Source: Scatomorpha sp040765295
Lineage (GTDB): Bacteria; Bacillota; Clostridia; Oscillospirales; Oscillospiraceae
Assembly (NCBI GenBank): GCA_040765295.1
Contig: JAXGSB010000001.1
Span: 186,001 to 250,000 of the forward strand
Reading direction: 5' to 3'
DNA length: 64,000 nucleotides
Position 1 is the stretch's first letter, and every line of letters begins with the position of its first letter. Below are positions 1 to 7,406 of the stretch, in pieces. Both the position numbers and the translations under genes were made by a program. The notes below the pieces were generated by a model, which searched no databases, was not told the origin of the DNA, and saw nothing but the letters and a program-made list of their open reading frames with translations.

Positions 1-59
1 TTCACTTTTTCGTCTTCATAAACAAAAGTTCCCGAGTTTAAGCGCATTTTTCTTTTCAT
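1..59 (-). CDS. Start of an unidentified gene, cut by the window edge
   Basis: An ATG at 59 (minus strand) opens a frame with no stop to the window edge. It begins MKRKMRLNSGTFVYEDEKV. A good ribosome binding site (GCGAGGA) lies about 5 bases upstream. It follows the esterase gene by 14 bases on the same strand, so it is probably the next gene of that operon. Nineteen residues are too few to recognise a family. It is not obviously a TetR regulator. Confidence 0.5.
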   Translation of the reverse strand, partial: MKRKMRLNSGTFVYEDEKV

Positions 60-73
60 AGAATCCTCGCTTT

Positions 74-994
74 CTAAAGGATGCTTATAAGTGCCGCATA
101 TTCGTCATAGGTGCTTTTAGCGGCTTTGTTAATTCTTCCAATTCCGTAGCAGTGGGGCATGCCCGGCTCTATATGGATTTTATAATCCGCTCCGGCCCTC
201 TCCAGAGATTTTTTATAGACGGGCGCGGCATAGACAAGACTTTCTTTCTCACCAAAATAAAGATAAATCTTTCCGGCATTTCGGAAATCTCCGTGAGCGG
301 TATGGATGAGCCAATGTTCCAAGTCTTGTCCGCATTTGTGAATTTGCCCATAGGCCTCCACCATATCTGCGGTAACATAGGGGTCTATGCCCCGAAGGGA
401 CTCAAGGCTCTGTTTTTCGGCTTGATTTGCCGGCACATGACCGGGGGACAGACCGATGGTCAGGGCGGGCATGGGAAGCCCTTCTTCGTAGTAATTGTTC
501 CATGAAATCATCGTCATAGCTGCCGTCGCCCCGAAAGACAGACCTAGAACTGCTATGTTTTCATGACTGTAGTCATTTAGCATGGCTCTGTAGCTTTCAA
601 AGATCATATTGTAGGATTCTTTGATGGGATGCTTAGTGGAAGGCGGGTAAAACGGATAGTAAATTTCTGCATCTACCCGCTTTAAAAGTTTTTTTGCAAG
701 AAAAAGCTGGGATCGGTAATAGTTATAGACTCCTCCTCCTCCGCCGATATAAAGAATCGCTCTATCGGGGTTTTGTCCCTTCTTTTTCATCCGCAGGCAG
801 TGATAAGATCCTGTCTGTGTGCGGATTTTCAGGTCTTTATATACAAGACCCCACCTGTTCCTTGGAAGTTTAAAAACTTGGCGCTCATTGTGCTTTTTGG
901 CGTGGGCGTAGATTTCTTCAGCTTTCTCGGCCGGCGGGCATAAGTAATGAAACAACCACAAGGCGCCCATAATCATTTTGTTGCTGAGTTTCAT
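74..994 (-). CDS. Alpha/beta hydrolase, esterase-like
   Basis: A 306-residue alpha/beta hydrolase-fold protein, probably a carboxylesterase. The nucleophile elbow GLSFG (Ser about residue 152) fits GxSxG. A glycine-rich YIGGGGG segment near residue 83 sits where the HGGG oxyanion-hole motif of the hormone-sensitive-lipase-like family is expected, but without the His. A late PHCYG supplies the likely catalytic His. The N-terminus is weakly hydrophobic and I see no clear signal peptide. It follows two methyltransferase genes by 7 bases on the same strand, downstream of the shared GTTAGC-N4-GCTAAC operator, so it probably processes the same small molecule as the transport locus. The substrate cannot be read from the sequence. 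Confidence 0.8.
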   Translation of the reverse strand: MKLSNKMIMGALWLFHYLCPPAEKAEEIYAHAKKHNERQVFKLPRNRWGLVYKDLKIRTQTGSYHCLRMKKKGQNPDRAILYIGGGGGVYNYYRSQLFLAKKLLKRVDAEIYYPFYPPSTKHPIKESYNMIFESYRAMLNDYSHENIAVLGLSFGATAAMTMISWNNYYEEGLPMPALTIGLSPGHVPANQAEKQSLESLRGIDPYVTADMVEAYGQIHKCGQDLEHWLIHTAHGDFRNAGKIYLYFGEKESLVYAAPVYKKSLERAGADYKIHIEPGMPHCYGIGRINKAAKSTYDEYAALISIL

Positions 995-1001
995 AAGCGC
1001 T

Positions 1002-1787
1002 TCACTTTCTCCCGCAAAGGATTGCCGAGCGCCTCAGGCTGTATATTGCCGCCTCTTTTTTGGTCATGAACATGTCGTCTGTCGTATCGATAAGCCTGAC
1101 ATCCTCATAGCCCATGTCTTTTAATTGTTTGACAAAAGACTGCATATCTCCATACTTTCCCTTGGAGAATATGTCGTGAATTGCAAAGCTGCCGCCCTTT
1201 TTCAGCAGGCGAAGCGTTTCGAGAAGGAGTTTTTTCCTGCTCACGCCGACAATGTTGTGATAGACATAGTTGCTGGCCACAGCGTCAAAACTTTCGTCCG
1301 GAAAATCCAAATTTATTGCGTTTCCATCTCTAAACTCTACATTGTCAACATTTTCCGCCCTTGCATTTTGTTCACCGAGCTTTTTGCTGTAAGAGGAGTA
1401 TTCTTTGCCCCAACGGTCAATTCCAATGATTTTGGCTGTCGGATTCTTTTTTGCCAGAGCTATTGTCAAAGCTCCGCTGCCGCAGCCGACATCCAGTATA
1501 AGCCCGCCCTCCGGCGCTTTTACATAATCGGAGACTCCTTCAACAATTTCTTTTGAGAGTTTACGATTGCCGTTATAGGAAAAAGCGCAATACATTCTTG
1601 TCATCCAAAGGAAAATGCCCGTTAGTATAGTGCCGGCAGCAAGAAAGACAGAAGAAAACAAAGCTTTCTTCTTTACAGACTGCAGCAGGCCTTGCAGAAA
1701 AATTGCTATTGCATATGAAAGAAAAGCAAAGAAGGCCAACAAATACAGCAGATATTTCGGCACCCAGTTTCTGTAATTCGCTTTCAT
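1002..1787 (-). CDS. Membrane-anchored class I SAM-dependent methyltransferase
   Basis: A 261-residue protein. Residues about 12-65 hold two hydrophobic segments, so the enzyme is probably anchored to the membrane by an N-terminal hairpin. The rest is a Rossmann methyltransferase: motif I is LDVGCGSGALT (about residues 98-108), followed by the acidic GIDRW, and FDAVASNYVYHN matches the post-motif II region. A late RLLKKGGSFAIHD strand completes the fold. The acceptor is unknown. The gene lies between a second methyltransferase and the esterase with short gaps, so it is likely translated from the same transcript. The membrane anchor would suit a lipophilic or transported substrate; this is inference. 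Confidence 0.85.
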   Translation of the reverse strand: MKANYRNWVPKYLLYLLAFFAFLSYAIAIFLQGLLQSVKKKALFSSVFLAAGTILTGIFLWMTRMYCAFSYNGNRKLSKEIVEGVSDYVKAPEGGLILDVGCGSGALTIALAKKNPTAKIIGIDRWGKEYSSYSKKLGEQNARAENVDNVEFRDGNAINLDFPDESFDAVASNYVYHNIVGVSRKKLLLETLRLLKKGGSFAIHDIFSKGKYGDMQSFVKQLKDMGYEDVRLIDTTDDMFMTKKEAAIYSLRRSAILCGRK

Positions 1788-1807
1788 ATTTCCTCCTAGT
1801 TTCCGTT

Positions 1808-2428
1808 TTAATATCCTTTTTCAATAATCGCTATCGAGCAGGGAATAAAACCGTCTATTTTTATGTGCAGGGCATCAATATAGCCCGCATCCAAGAAAAA
1901 CTGCCGATAGGATGAAAAACTGAACTTTTGTTTGAAGCCCGCACCGAATTTTCCGGCAATTTTTGCGAACCTATTTTCTTTTTTGCTAGTTTGCTTGTTT
2001 AAATAGGTTGGAATAATGACCTTACCTCCCGGACGACAAACCCTGACAAGCTCCTCTAAAGCCTTAAAAGGCTCTTCCACCAGATGAATTACATTTCCCG
2101 CGACCACCTTGTCGAAGACGCCGTCTTCAAAATCGAGATTTAGAATATCGGCAAGCATGAAACGGATGTTGCTGTGATTTTTGCACTTAGTTTCGGCTTT
2201 TCGCAGCATGTTTTTTGAAAAATCCGTGGCGATGAGTTTTTGACACTCGGGCGCAATAATCTCTGTAAGCATGCCTGTGCCGCAGGCGCACTCTAAAACT
2301 ATATTGGAAGGAATGAGAAGATGACTTATATGGGATTTCAAAGCTTTGTGCGTTTTTGCGTTGATCACGTTGACAAAAACATCATAGACGCCTGCCACAC
2401 GATCCCAGAACAGAGAATTATTGTTCAT
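1808..2428 (-). CDS. Class I SAM-dependent methyltransferase, UbiE-like
   Basis: A 206-residue soluble methyltransferase. It opens with FWDRVAGVYD, typical of UbiE/Coq5-like enzymes. Motif I is degenerate (LECACGTGML), followed by IATDFSKNML; FDKVVAGNVIHL and VCRPGGKVIIPT mark the later strands. It is the first gene of a minus-strand operon whose promoter (2501-2529) carries the operator found in front of the exporter and ECF operon. Its ribosome binding site is AAGGAGG about 9 bases before the ATG. The UbiE-like start does not prove a quinone substrate, since this family methylates many small molecules. Confidence 0.85.
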   Translation of the reverse strand: MNNNSLFWDRVAGVYDVFVNVINAKTHKALKSHISHLLIPSNIVLECACGTGMLTEIIAPECQKLIATDFSKNMLRKAETKCKNHSNIRFMLADILNLDFEDGVFDKVVAGNVIHLVEEPFKALEELVRVCRPGGKVIIPTYLNKQTSKKENRFAKIAGKFGAGFKQKFSFSSYRQFFLDAGYIDALHIKIDGFIPCSIAIIEKGY

Positions 2429-2477
2429 GCTTGCCGTTTTCCTCCTTTATGTGTACAGACAAATAGAAGGATATCTA

Positions 2478-2493
2478 GTTAGCTAACGCTAAC
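2478..2493. promoter_or_regulatory. Operator GTTAGC-N4-GCTAAC (copy 1)
   Basis: A perfect inverted repeat, GTTAGC TAAC GCTAAC, lies 7 bases downstream of the -10 box of the methyltransferase operon, where a bound protein would block transcription. The same half-sites with the same spacing occur at 10918-10933. The form suits a dimeric TetR-type repressor; that class is inferred. Confidence 0.75.
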
Positions 2494-2500
2494 CGAATCT

Positions 2501-2529
2501 AGATTAACTCTTTTGTCTCTTTCTGTCAA
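2501..2529 (-). promoter_or_regulatory. Promoter of the methyltransferase-esterase operon
   Basis: On the minus strand a consensus -35 TTGACA (2529-2524) is followed after 17 bases by TAATCT (2506-2501), a weak -10. The operator lies just downstream. Confidence 0.6.
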
Positions 2530-2571
2530 GATAAAAAATATGCTGCAATCAGTGTAGTGTATATGCAGTCG

Positions 2572-2600
2572 GAGCGTTCAGCTTATCAGGTGAACGGCTC
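2572..2600. repeat. Weak hairpin between two operons
   Basis: GAGCGTTCA and TGAACGGCTC form an imperfect inverted repeat with one bulged base. It follows the stop of the gene at 2671 and could terminate that operon, but no T-run follows. Confidence 0.3.
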
Positions 2601-2670
2601 TTTGGAATTATTTTTATTGTGAAGGGAATATTATCTACTTAAATTTTGTGAGAAAAAAGATTCCTCAAGT

Positions 2671-3243
2671 TTAAAATCTTCTCGTGAAATTAAAACCGCA
2701 GAGATCGTCGCCATACCCCAAAGTGCGCTCTCTTTCAAACTTCAGTTTTTTCAGTTCTCCGAAGACCAGCCAATCGCCGTTGCAGAATATTGCGCACAGC
2801 TCGGGGCATTTGTAAAAGTCGCACAAATCCTTATACAAACACTTTCTTATGTCGAATATAAAAGCGTCTTTATCGTTTCTTTTAATTTCGGAAATCCAAA
2901 TATCTGCTCTTAGGACGATAGAAAAGGCCTTTCTAAACAATGCGCATCCCCATTCATATTTGCTCAGAAATTTCATGAGTTTTGAAACGCCTTTTGTTTT
3001 TTTATAAAAAAGTTCTGCCGTATGCGACAAAGCCTCATCACTGTCAATGCGCTTTTTCATGGAAAGATAAAAAGCTATTCTTGTTAAGATTATTTTTCTC
3101 GCTACCTTAAACTGCGTGGGAGAAAGCCTCGGTTTTTGCTCACGGCACATTTCATCCAGCATTGCAGAATATCTTTTTATAATGTCGTCTGCAGATTTCG
3201 CATCAAATGTTTGATAGAGAAACTTTTTCATATCATTGTTCAT
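2671..3243 (-). CDS. L-2-amino-thiazoline-4-carboxylate hydrolase family protein (copy 1)
   Basis: A 190-residue protein of the ATC hydrolase family as I recognise it. The clearest signature is the C-terminal ERERTLGYGDDLCGFNF: an Arg-Thr, then G-D, then a Cys close to the end. The founding enzyme of this family opens the thiazoline ring of L-2-amino-thiazoline-4-carboxylate during cysteine formation; most relatives are uncharacterised. A larger relative lies at 3986-4702 with the matching tail RTIASGDDYCDF. In this copy the usual CDF is CGF. It is the last gene of the operon that begins with the ABC exporters. Function within the family is inferred, and activity could be different. Confidence 0.7.
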   Translation of the reverse strand: MNNDMKKFLYQTFDAKSADDIIKRYSAMLDEMCREQKPRLSPTQFKVARKIILTRIAFYLSMKKRIDSDEALSHTAELFYKKTKGVSKLMKFLSKYEWGCALFRKAFSIVLRADIWISEIKRNDKDAFIFDIRKCLYKDLCDFYKCPELCAIFCNGDWLVFGELKKLKFERERTLGYGDDLCGFNFTRRF

Positions 3244-3370
3244 TAGGTTCTCCTTGTGGCTGTTGCTGTGTCGGATTCCTGACCTTTCATAAGGCTTATA
3301 GGCGTTTTCTGCAACTTAAATGCCTCGTATATCCCATAAGCATGACAAATATAAGGGCGATAGAATTAAG

Positions 3371-3892
3371 CTATTTTTTGTTTTCCTTTAATTTTTCAAG
3401 CGGTATACGCTTCGGGTATTTGTTTTGCGTAAGAATATCATACAGATAATTATTATCGAGTATCATATCGTCCCTTATCAGCTGCCAATCAGCTTTCTTT
3501 TTATAGATAATTTTGAATATTATAAAGTTCATGATAGGGCCGATTATAGGTGTTGTCATACCAAAAGATTCGCTGTGGCTGAAATGACACCCTTCCTCGG
3601 TTCTTTTTCCTTCAAATGTTATGAAGGCGGTTTTCTTGTCGCTTTGAAAAACAAATTTGAAGTTATTCTCATCTCTTTGACTCACAATTATCGTACCCGT
3701 CACATCATAATCCATGCCCAATACGACTTCATAAAATCTAACTCTGCTTCCGGCGTTGATATTTCCGTCAAACAGCTCGCATTCCAGATGATAGGGACTC
3801 CATTTAACAAACTCTTCTTCAAAATTATCTGCCCATGCGCACAATCTTTCAAAAGGAACGGGAATGCTGATTTGCTCATTTAAAGTAATCAT
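3371..3892 (-). CDS. SRPBCC-fold (START/Bet v1-like) protein
   Basis: A 173-residue soluble protein with the layout of the SRPBCC superfamily. The start ITLNEQISIPVPFERLCAWA matches the usual beginning 'x-V-x-I-x-A-P-x-E-x-V-W-x-x-x-x-D'. Alternating beta strands follow (FYEVVLGMDYDVTGTI, NNFKFVFQSDKKTAFITFEG) and a long C-terminal helix closes the fold. Such proteins bind lipophilic or ring-shaped ligands in a deep cavity; some are enzymes. It lies between the two ATC-hydrolase-like genes in the transporter operon, so a role in binding the imported compound is plausible but unproven. Confidence 0.65.
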   Translation of the reverse strand: MITLNEQISIPVPFERLCAWADNFEEEFVKWSPYHLECELFDGNINAGSRVRFYEVVLGMDYDVTGTIIVSQRDENNFKFVFQSDKKTAFITFEGKRTEEGCHFSHSESFGMTTPIIGPIMNFIIFKIIYKKKADWQLIRDDMILDNNYLYDILTQNKYPKRIPLEKLKENKK

Positions 3893-3985
3893 TGAATCTT
3901 TCTCCTATCTCGACTCGGCTTATGCTAAACAAACATCAGCGTTTTAATGAAGTGTTATGTTTTGAATTATCGCATCGCCTTGGCT

Positions 3986-4702
3986 TTACTTATATCCGTT
4001 ACCTTGCGCAAATACCGGCGGCCAATATTTCATTATTTCGGCGCCTGACTTTAATTTAAAATCGCAGTAATCGTCACCCGATGCAATTGTGCGCTCTCGG
4101 TAGAGCGGCGCCCCTAAAACCCCGAACATCACATAGTCTAAATTACATAGATAAGGCATGTATTCGGTGTAGCCGTGAATTTCGGCAAAATTTGCCAAAG
4201 GGCAGACCAGATTATGATAGCTGAAAGAATAACCTTCTTCCGGCGGTATTACGGTTTTTGTTTCGAAACTGCCGGGATTTTTTGCCGCATTGTCCGAGTT
4301 TTTGGCATCTTTCCTTTTGAAGATAGAGCATAGCAGTTTTGGATTATTGAAAAACTTCCCGCCGATTTTTCTAAGAACTTTTGGCAAAGAAAGAAAAAGT
4401 CGCTCGCAACTTAGCACCATAAGATGCCCTATTTCATTTATATCTAAACCGTAAGTTTTCAGAACCTCGCCCATAGCAACAAAGTAATAGGCTCCTGTTA
4501 AATTTTTTGTGCCGCTGACATCATCACCGCCTATGTACGGGAAATGCTCCAAGAAATTTTTCTCATAGAAATTCCAAATTTCGTGAAATAATTCTTTGTA
4601 TGTTTTTCCGCCGGAATCTTCCAGCTCGCCCGCAATTAATTTCAAGAGGCTGTTCATGTTTTTCTTTATTTTAGGAGCGGTTTTTTTGTAATATTCGTGC
4701 AC
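3986..4702 (-). CDS. L-2-amino-thiazoline-4-carboxylate hydrolase family protein (copy 2)
   Basis: A 238-residue relative of the gene at 2671-3243. It shares the order of conserved blocks: an N-terminal helical part, a middle region with YHNLVCPLANFAEIHG, then CNLDYVMFG and the tail YRERTIASGDDYCDFKL. The Cys and Asp of the CDF motif and an internal Cys are retained, so this copy looks more like an active member than copy 1. The start is GTG. It lies 18 bases after the ECF ATPase stop on the same strand, which ties it to the importer. The real substrate is not known. Confidence 0.75.
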   Translation of the reverse strand: MHEYYKKTAPKIKKNMNSLLKLIAGELEDSGGKTYKELFHEIWNFYEKNFLEHFPYIGGDDVSGTKNLTGAYYFVAMGEVLKTYGLDINEIGHLMVLSCERLFLSLPKVLRKIGGKFFNNPKLLCSIFKRKDAKNSDNAAKNPGSFETKTVIPPEEGYSFSYHNLVCPLANFAEIHGYTEYMPYLCNLDYVMFGVLGAPLYRERTIASGDDYCDFKLKSGAEIMKYWPPVFAQGNGYK

Positions 4703-4720
4703 AGCTTAAAAACCCCCTTC

Positions 4721-6115
4721 TTAAAAGCCGTCTGTCTGAAACTTTTTGATATCCACAATATGGTCGGCTGTTGCATTTAAAAACTCAAGATCGTGAGAAA
4801 CAATAAATATCAGCTTGTCTTCGCTTTTGCATTTTTTAATGAGCTCGGAGATTCTCAGCATGTTTGCATAATCCATGCCGCTTGTCGGTTCGTCAAAAAA
4901 GATTAATTTAGAATTTTTGTATATTACAGAGGCTATTGCCACCCTTTGCTTTTGCCCTCCCGATAAACTCAGCGGATGACGGTCTTTAAACTCATATAAG
5001 TTAAGCTCCTTTAAAAGCTCTTCCGCCTTGTCTTTTCCCGCATCTTTTATTCCAAGGCAAACCTCATTTATAACGGAGTCGGTGAAAAGCTGATGATTCA
5101 CATCCTGCATTACGAGTGACGACATTTTAAGCCGTTCTTTTTTAGAAAGCTTTTTCCCGCATAAATAAATTTCTTCCTTGGACTTTCGCTCTACTCCGAT
5201 TAAACATCTTATAAATGTGGATTTTCCAAGCCCGTTTGCGCCGATAATTCCATATATATTCCCCTTATCGAGGACGAGGTTTTTAATGCTGAGGCTTTTG
5301 TTTGTGGAGTCAAACTTAAACTCAAGGCTTCTCACCTCGAAGCTTCCCTCTTTTGTTACCTCCGGCACCGTGAGCTTGGTTTTCGACTTATCTCTCAAAT
5401 CCAAGTCGTTAAGTTCTTTTGTGCTCAGTTTTAAAAAACTTTCTCTCTCATATTCATTTGCTATCTTTCCGTCTCGAATCAAAAAAACTCTGTCCACAAT
5501 ATCCATGAGATAATATATTCTGTGTTCGCAGACTAAAATTGTGATGCCCTTACTTTTAAGCTTTGCGAGCATTTCGCTTACAATCTCGATATTTTCTTCA
5601 TCAAGATTGGAAGAGGGCTCGTCCAACACAACTATGTCCGTTCCCGATATATAGCTTGCCGCTATCGAAAGAATTTGCTTCTCTCCGCCCGACAGCATAA
5701 AAATATCCCTGTTTAAAAGGTGCTCTATCGGAAAAACATTGAGCATATCCGAGAGTCTTTTGTCCATTTCTTCTCTTTTAAGCCCGATATTTTCCAAAAA
5801 AGACAGCAGCTCAAGCGTGGTGTTTACATTGAAAAAATGGGTTTTGGGATTTTGGAAAACGCTCGACACCAGCATTGAAATCTCGTAGAGCTCAAGATTT
5901 TTAATATCTTTGCCGGCTAATTTTATGTCGCCGTCTATTGCGGCGCCGTCGTACCTTGCCGCTAAGCCGTTAATTGAGTTTATTATCGAAGACTTCCCGC
6001 TGCCGCTTCTGCCTGTAAACAGTATGCATTCTCCCCTGTTTACAGCAAAACTAATGTTTTTTAAAACATTTTCGTTCCCGCTATAGGACAGAGACAGATT
6101 TTTAAGCTCTACCAC
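4721..6115 (-). CDS. ECF transporter energizing unit, fused double ATPase (A and A')
   Basis: A 464-residue cytoplasmic protein with two ABC ATPase domains in one chain. Domain 1 (about 1-235) has Walker A GRSGSGKSS, signature LSGGEKQ and Walker B IVVLDEPSSNLD. Domain 2 (about 260-464) has GANGLGKST, LSGGQKQRVAI and LIFFDEPTSGMD. Together they would drive the T and S components encoded just upstream. The start is GTG with a GGGAGG site; it overlaps the T-component stop by 7 bases, indicating translational coupling. The fused A-A' form is common in ECF systems with Trep_Strep/MptD-type S components. Confidence 0.92.
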   Translation of the reverse strand: MVELKNLSLSYSGNENVLKNISFAVNRGECILFTGRSGSGKSSIINSINGLAARYDGAAIDGDIKLAGKDIKNLELYEISMLVSSVFQNPKTHFFNVNTTLELLSFLENIGLKREEMDKRLSDMLNVFPIEHLLNRDIFMLSGGEKQILSIAASYISGTDIVVLDEPSSNLDEENIEIVSEMLAKLKSKGITILVCEHRIYYLMDIVDRVFLIRDGKIANEYERESFLKLSTKELNDLDLRDKSKTKLTVPEVTKEGSFEVRSLEFKFDSTNKSLSIKNLVLDKGNIYGIIGANGLGKSTFIRCLIGVERKSKEEIYLCGKKLSKKERLKMSSLVMQDVNHQLFTDSVINEVCLGIKDAGKDKAEELLKELNLYEFKDRHPLSLSGGQKQRVAIASVIYKNSKLIFFDEPTSGMDYANMLRISELIKKCKSEDKLIFIVSHDLEFLNATADHIVDIKKFQTDGF

Positions 6116-6795
6116 AACAAACCTCCCGCCACTATAGCCGAAACCAAAGCCGTGTATATAAAATCAATAGGCTTTAATTTTATGGGCATATAGCGTGTTC
6201 TCTCGGCGGGATTTGCAATGCATCTTGTCTCCGCCGCCTTTGCGATGTCGTCGGAAATATTCGACGACATGATAAGCAGGGGCACCGTCACGTGTTCTAA
6301 GTAGGCGACGGGGTTTTTAAAGCTTATGCCCCTTATCTTCATTGCGAGTTTTATATTTCGGCTTTCCTCTTTGAATGAGGGAAAAAACCGAAACATTACC
6401 GCAATCGGTATAGAGACGGCTCGGGGCAGCTTCAGTTTGTCCATAGAAGATATTATGCTTCCCACATCCGATGTTTTTACAAAAAGCTTTCCGGAAGTGA
6501 CGGGAAAATAGAAAACCCTATATACGAGAAGCAACAAGAGAAACATCTTCAGGATAAAAGCTGTATTTTCAATGATTTTGAGATTGGGCAAGAGGGAGAG
6601 CAGCCCGAAGGTAACGATATTTTTAAAAGCATCCTTTTTAAGCCCGTTTTTATAAAAAACAAACGAGAGTAAAAGAACTGCTCCCCACTCAAAATAAAAG
6701 GCGCTTTGATGAAACGCAACAAGCCCGAAGAGAAAAGTGGTAAAAAGCTTGGTAATAGGATTGGGGTTATACGGGTTATCCCCCAATACGGGCAT
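6109..6795 (-). CDS. ecfT: ECF transporter T component
   Basis: A 228-residue membrane protein with about five hydrophobic segments. It carries the cytoplasmic coupling-helix signature of EcfT/CbiQ: AMKIRGISFKNP (the A-R-G motif, about residues 143-154) and later AAETRCIANPAERTRY, the second Ala-Arg motif that docks on the ATPases. It starts at the stop of the S-component gene (TAATG overlap) and overlaps the ATPase gene, so S, T and A are probably made in balanced amounts. T components pass ATPase movement to the S component. Confidence 0.92.
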   Translation of the reverse strand: MPVLGDNPYNPNPITKLFTTFLFGLVAFHQSAFYFEWGAVLLLSFVFYKNGLKKDAFKNIVTFGLLSLLPNLKIIENTAFILKMFLLLLLVYRVFYFPVTSGKLFVKTSDVGSIISSMDKLKLPRAVSIPIAVMFRFFPSFKEESRNIKLAMKIRGISFKNPVAYLEHVTVPLLIMSSNISDDIAKAAETRCIANPAERTRYMPIKLKPIDFIYTALVSAIVAGGLLW

Positions 6796-7385
6796 TATAT
6801 GATACCCGCTTTTTCAAAATGCTTTTTCAAAAGAGCTTTTCCTATATATGAGCCGACAACTCCACCCAAAATTGCTCCGAGATATACCAGCGCCATGTTG
6901 GGATAAGTTACAAGCCTTTCCATGCCGCTCGCAAACTCTTCACCCATCATTGAAAGGGTCATCTCGAGGTATCTGTCTTTTGCCAGCAGAACCTGCATAA
7001 TGGAGCCGCAAACCCAAGTGTTGAAAACAGCGAAAGAAAACATATTGTGTTTAAAAGATTTATAATCTCCGGCTTTTCTTATGAGTTCGGCAATCGCCAT
7101 AACCACTATTGAATGAACAAGCAATATGTAGGTGTGTCCCATGCTGAACATCAGAATAGGAGAAAGCATGCCGAGTATAAATATGGCCCAAGGTTTTTGA
7201 ACTTTTGCCATAAAAAGCATGATAATTATGCCCGTTACAATACCCAGAACAGTGGGATAGATCAGGAATAAAATCGGCACCATGCCCATCATTCCAACAC
7301 CGAACATAACAACGAAATACACAACGGTAAATATACCGATTGTCACAAGGTCTTTTACATTCAATTTGCTACTCATCATTTTCAT
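6795..7385 (-). CDS. ECF transporter S component, Trep_Strep/MptD-like family
   Basis: A 196-residue hydrophobic protein with about five or six membrane segments and a basic C-terminus (GKALLKKHFEKAG). The beginning SSKLNVKDLVTIGIFTVVYF is typical of S components, in which the first helix contacts EcfT. Size and basic tail fit the Trep_Strep/MptD-like group, whose substrates are mostly unknown. Three Met codons lie near the start (7385, 7379, 7376). The AAGGAG site fits the one at 7379 best by spacing; 7385 is the longest form. It lies 21 bases after an ABC exporter gene and is coupled to ecfT. Confidence 0.85.
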   Translation of the reverse strand: MKMMSSKLNVKDLVTIGIFTVVYFVVMFGVGMMGMVPILFLIYPTVLGIVTGIIIMLFMAKVQKPWAIFILGMLSPILMFSMGHTYILLVHSIVVMAIAELIRKAGDYKSFKHNMFSFAVFNTWVCGSIMQVLLAKDRYLEMTLSMMGEEFASGMERLVTYPNMALVYLGAILGGVVGSYIGKALLKKHFEKAGII

Positions 7386-7406
7386 TGCTCCTTTTTGTAA
7401 AAAATA

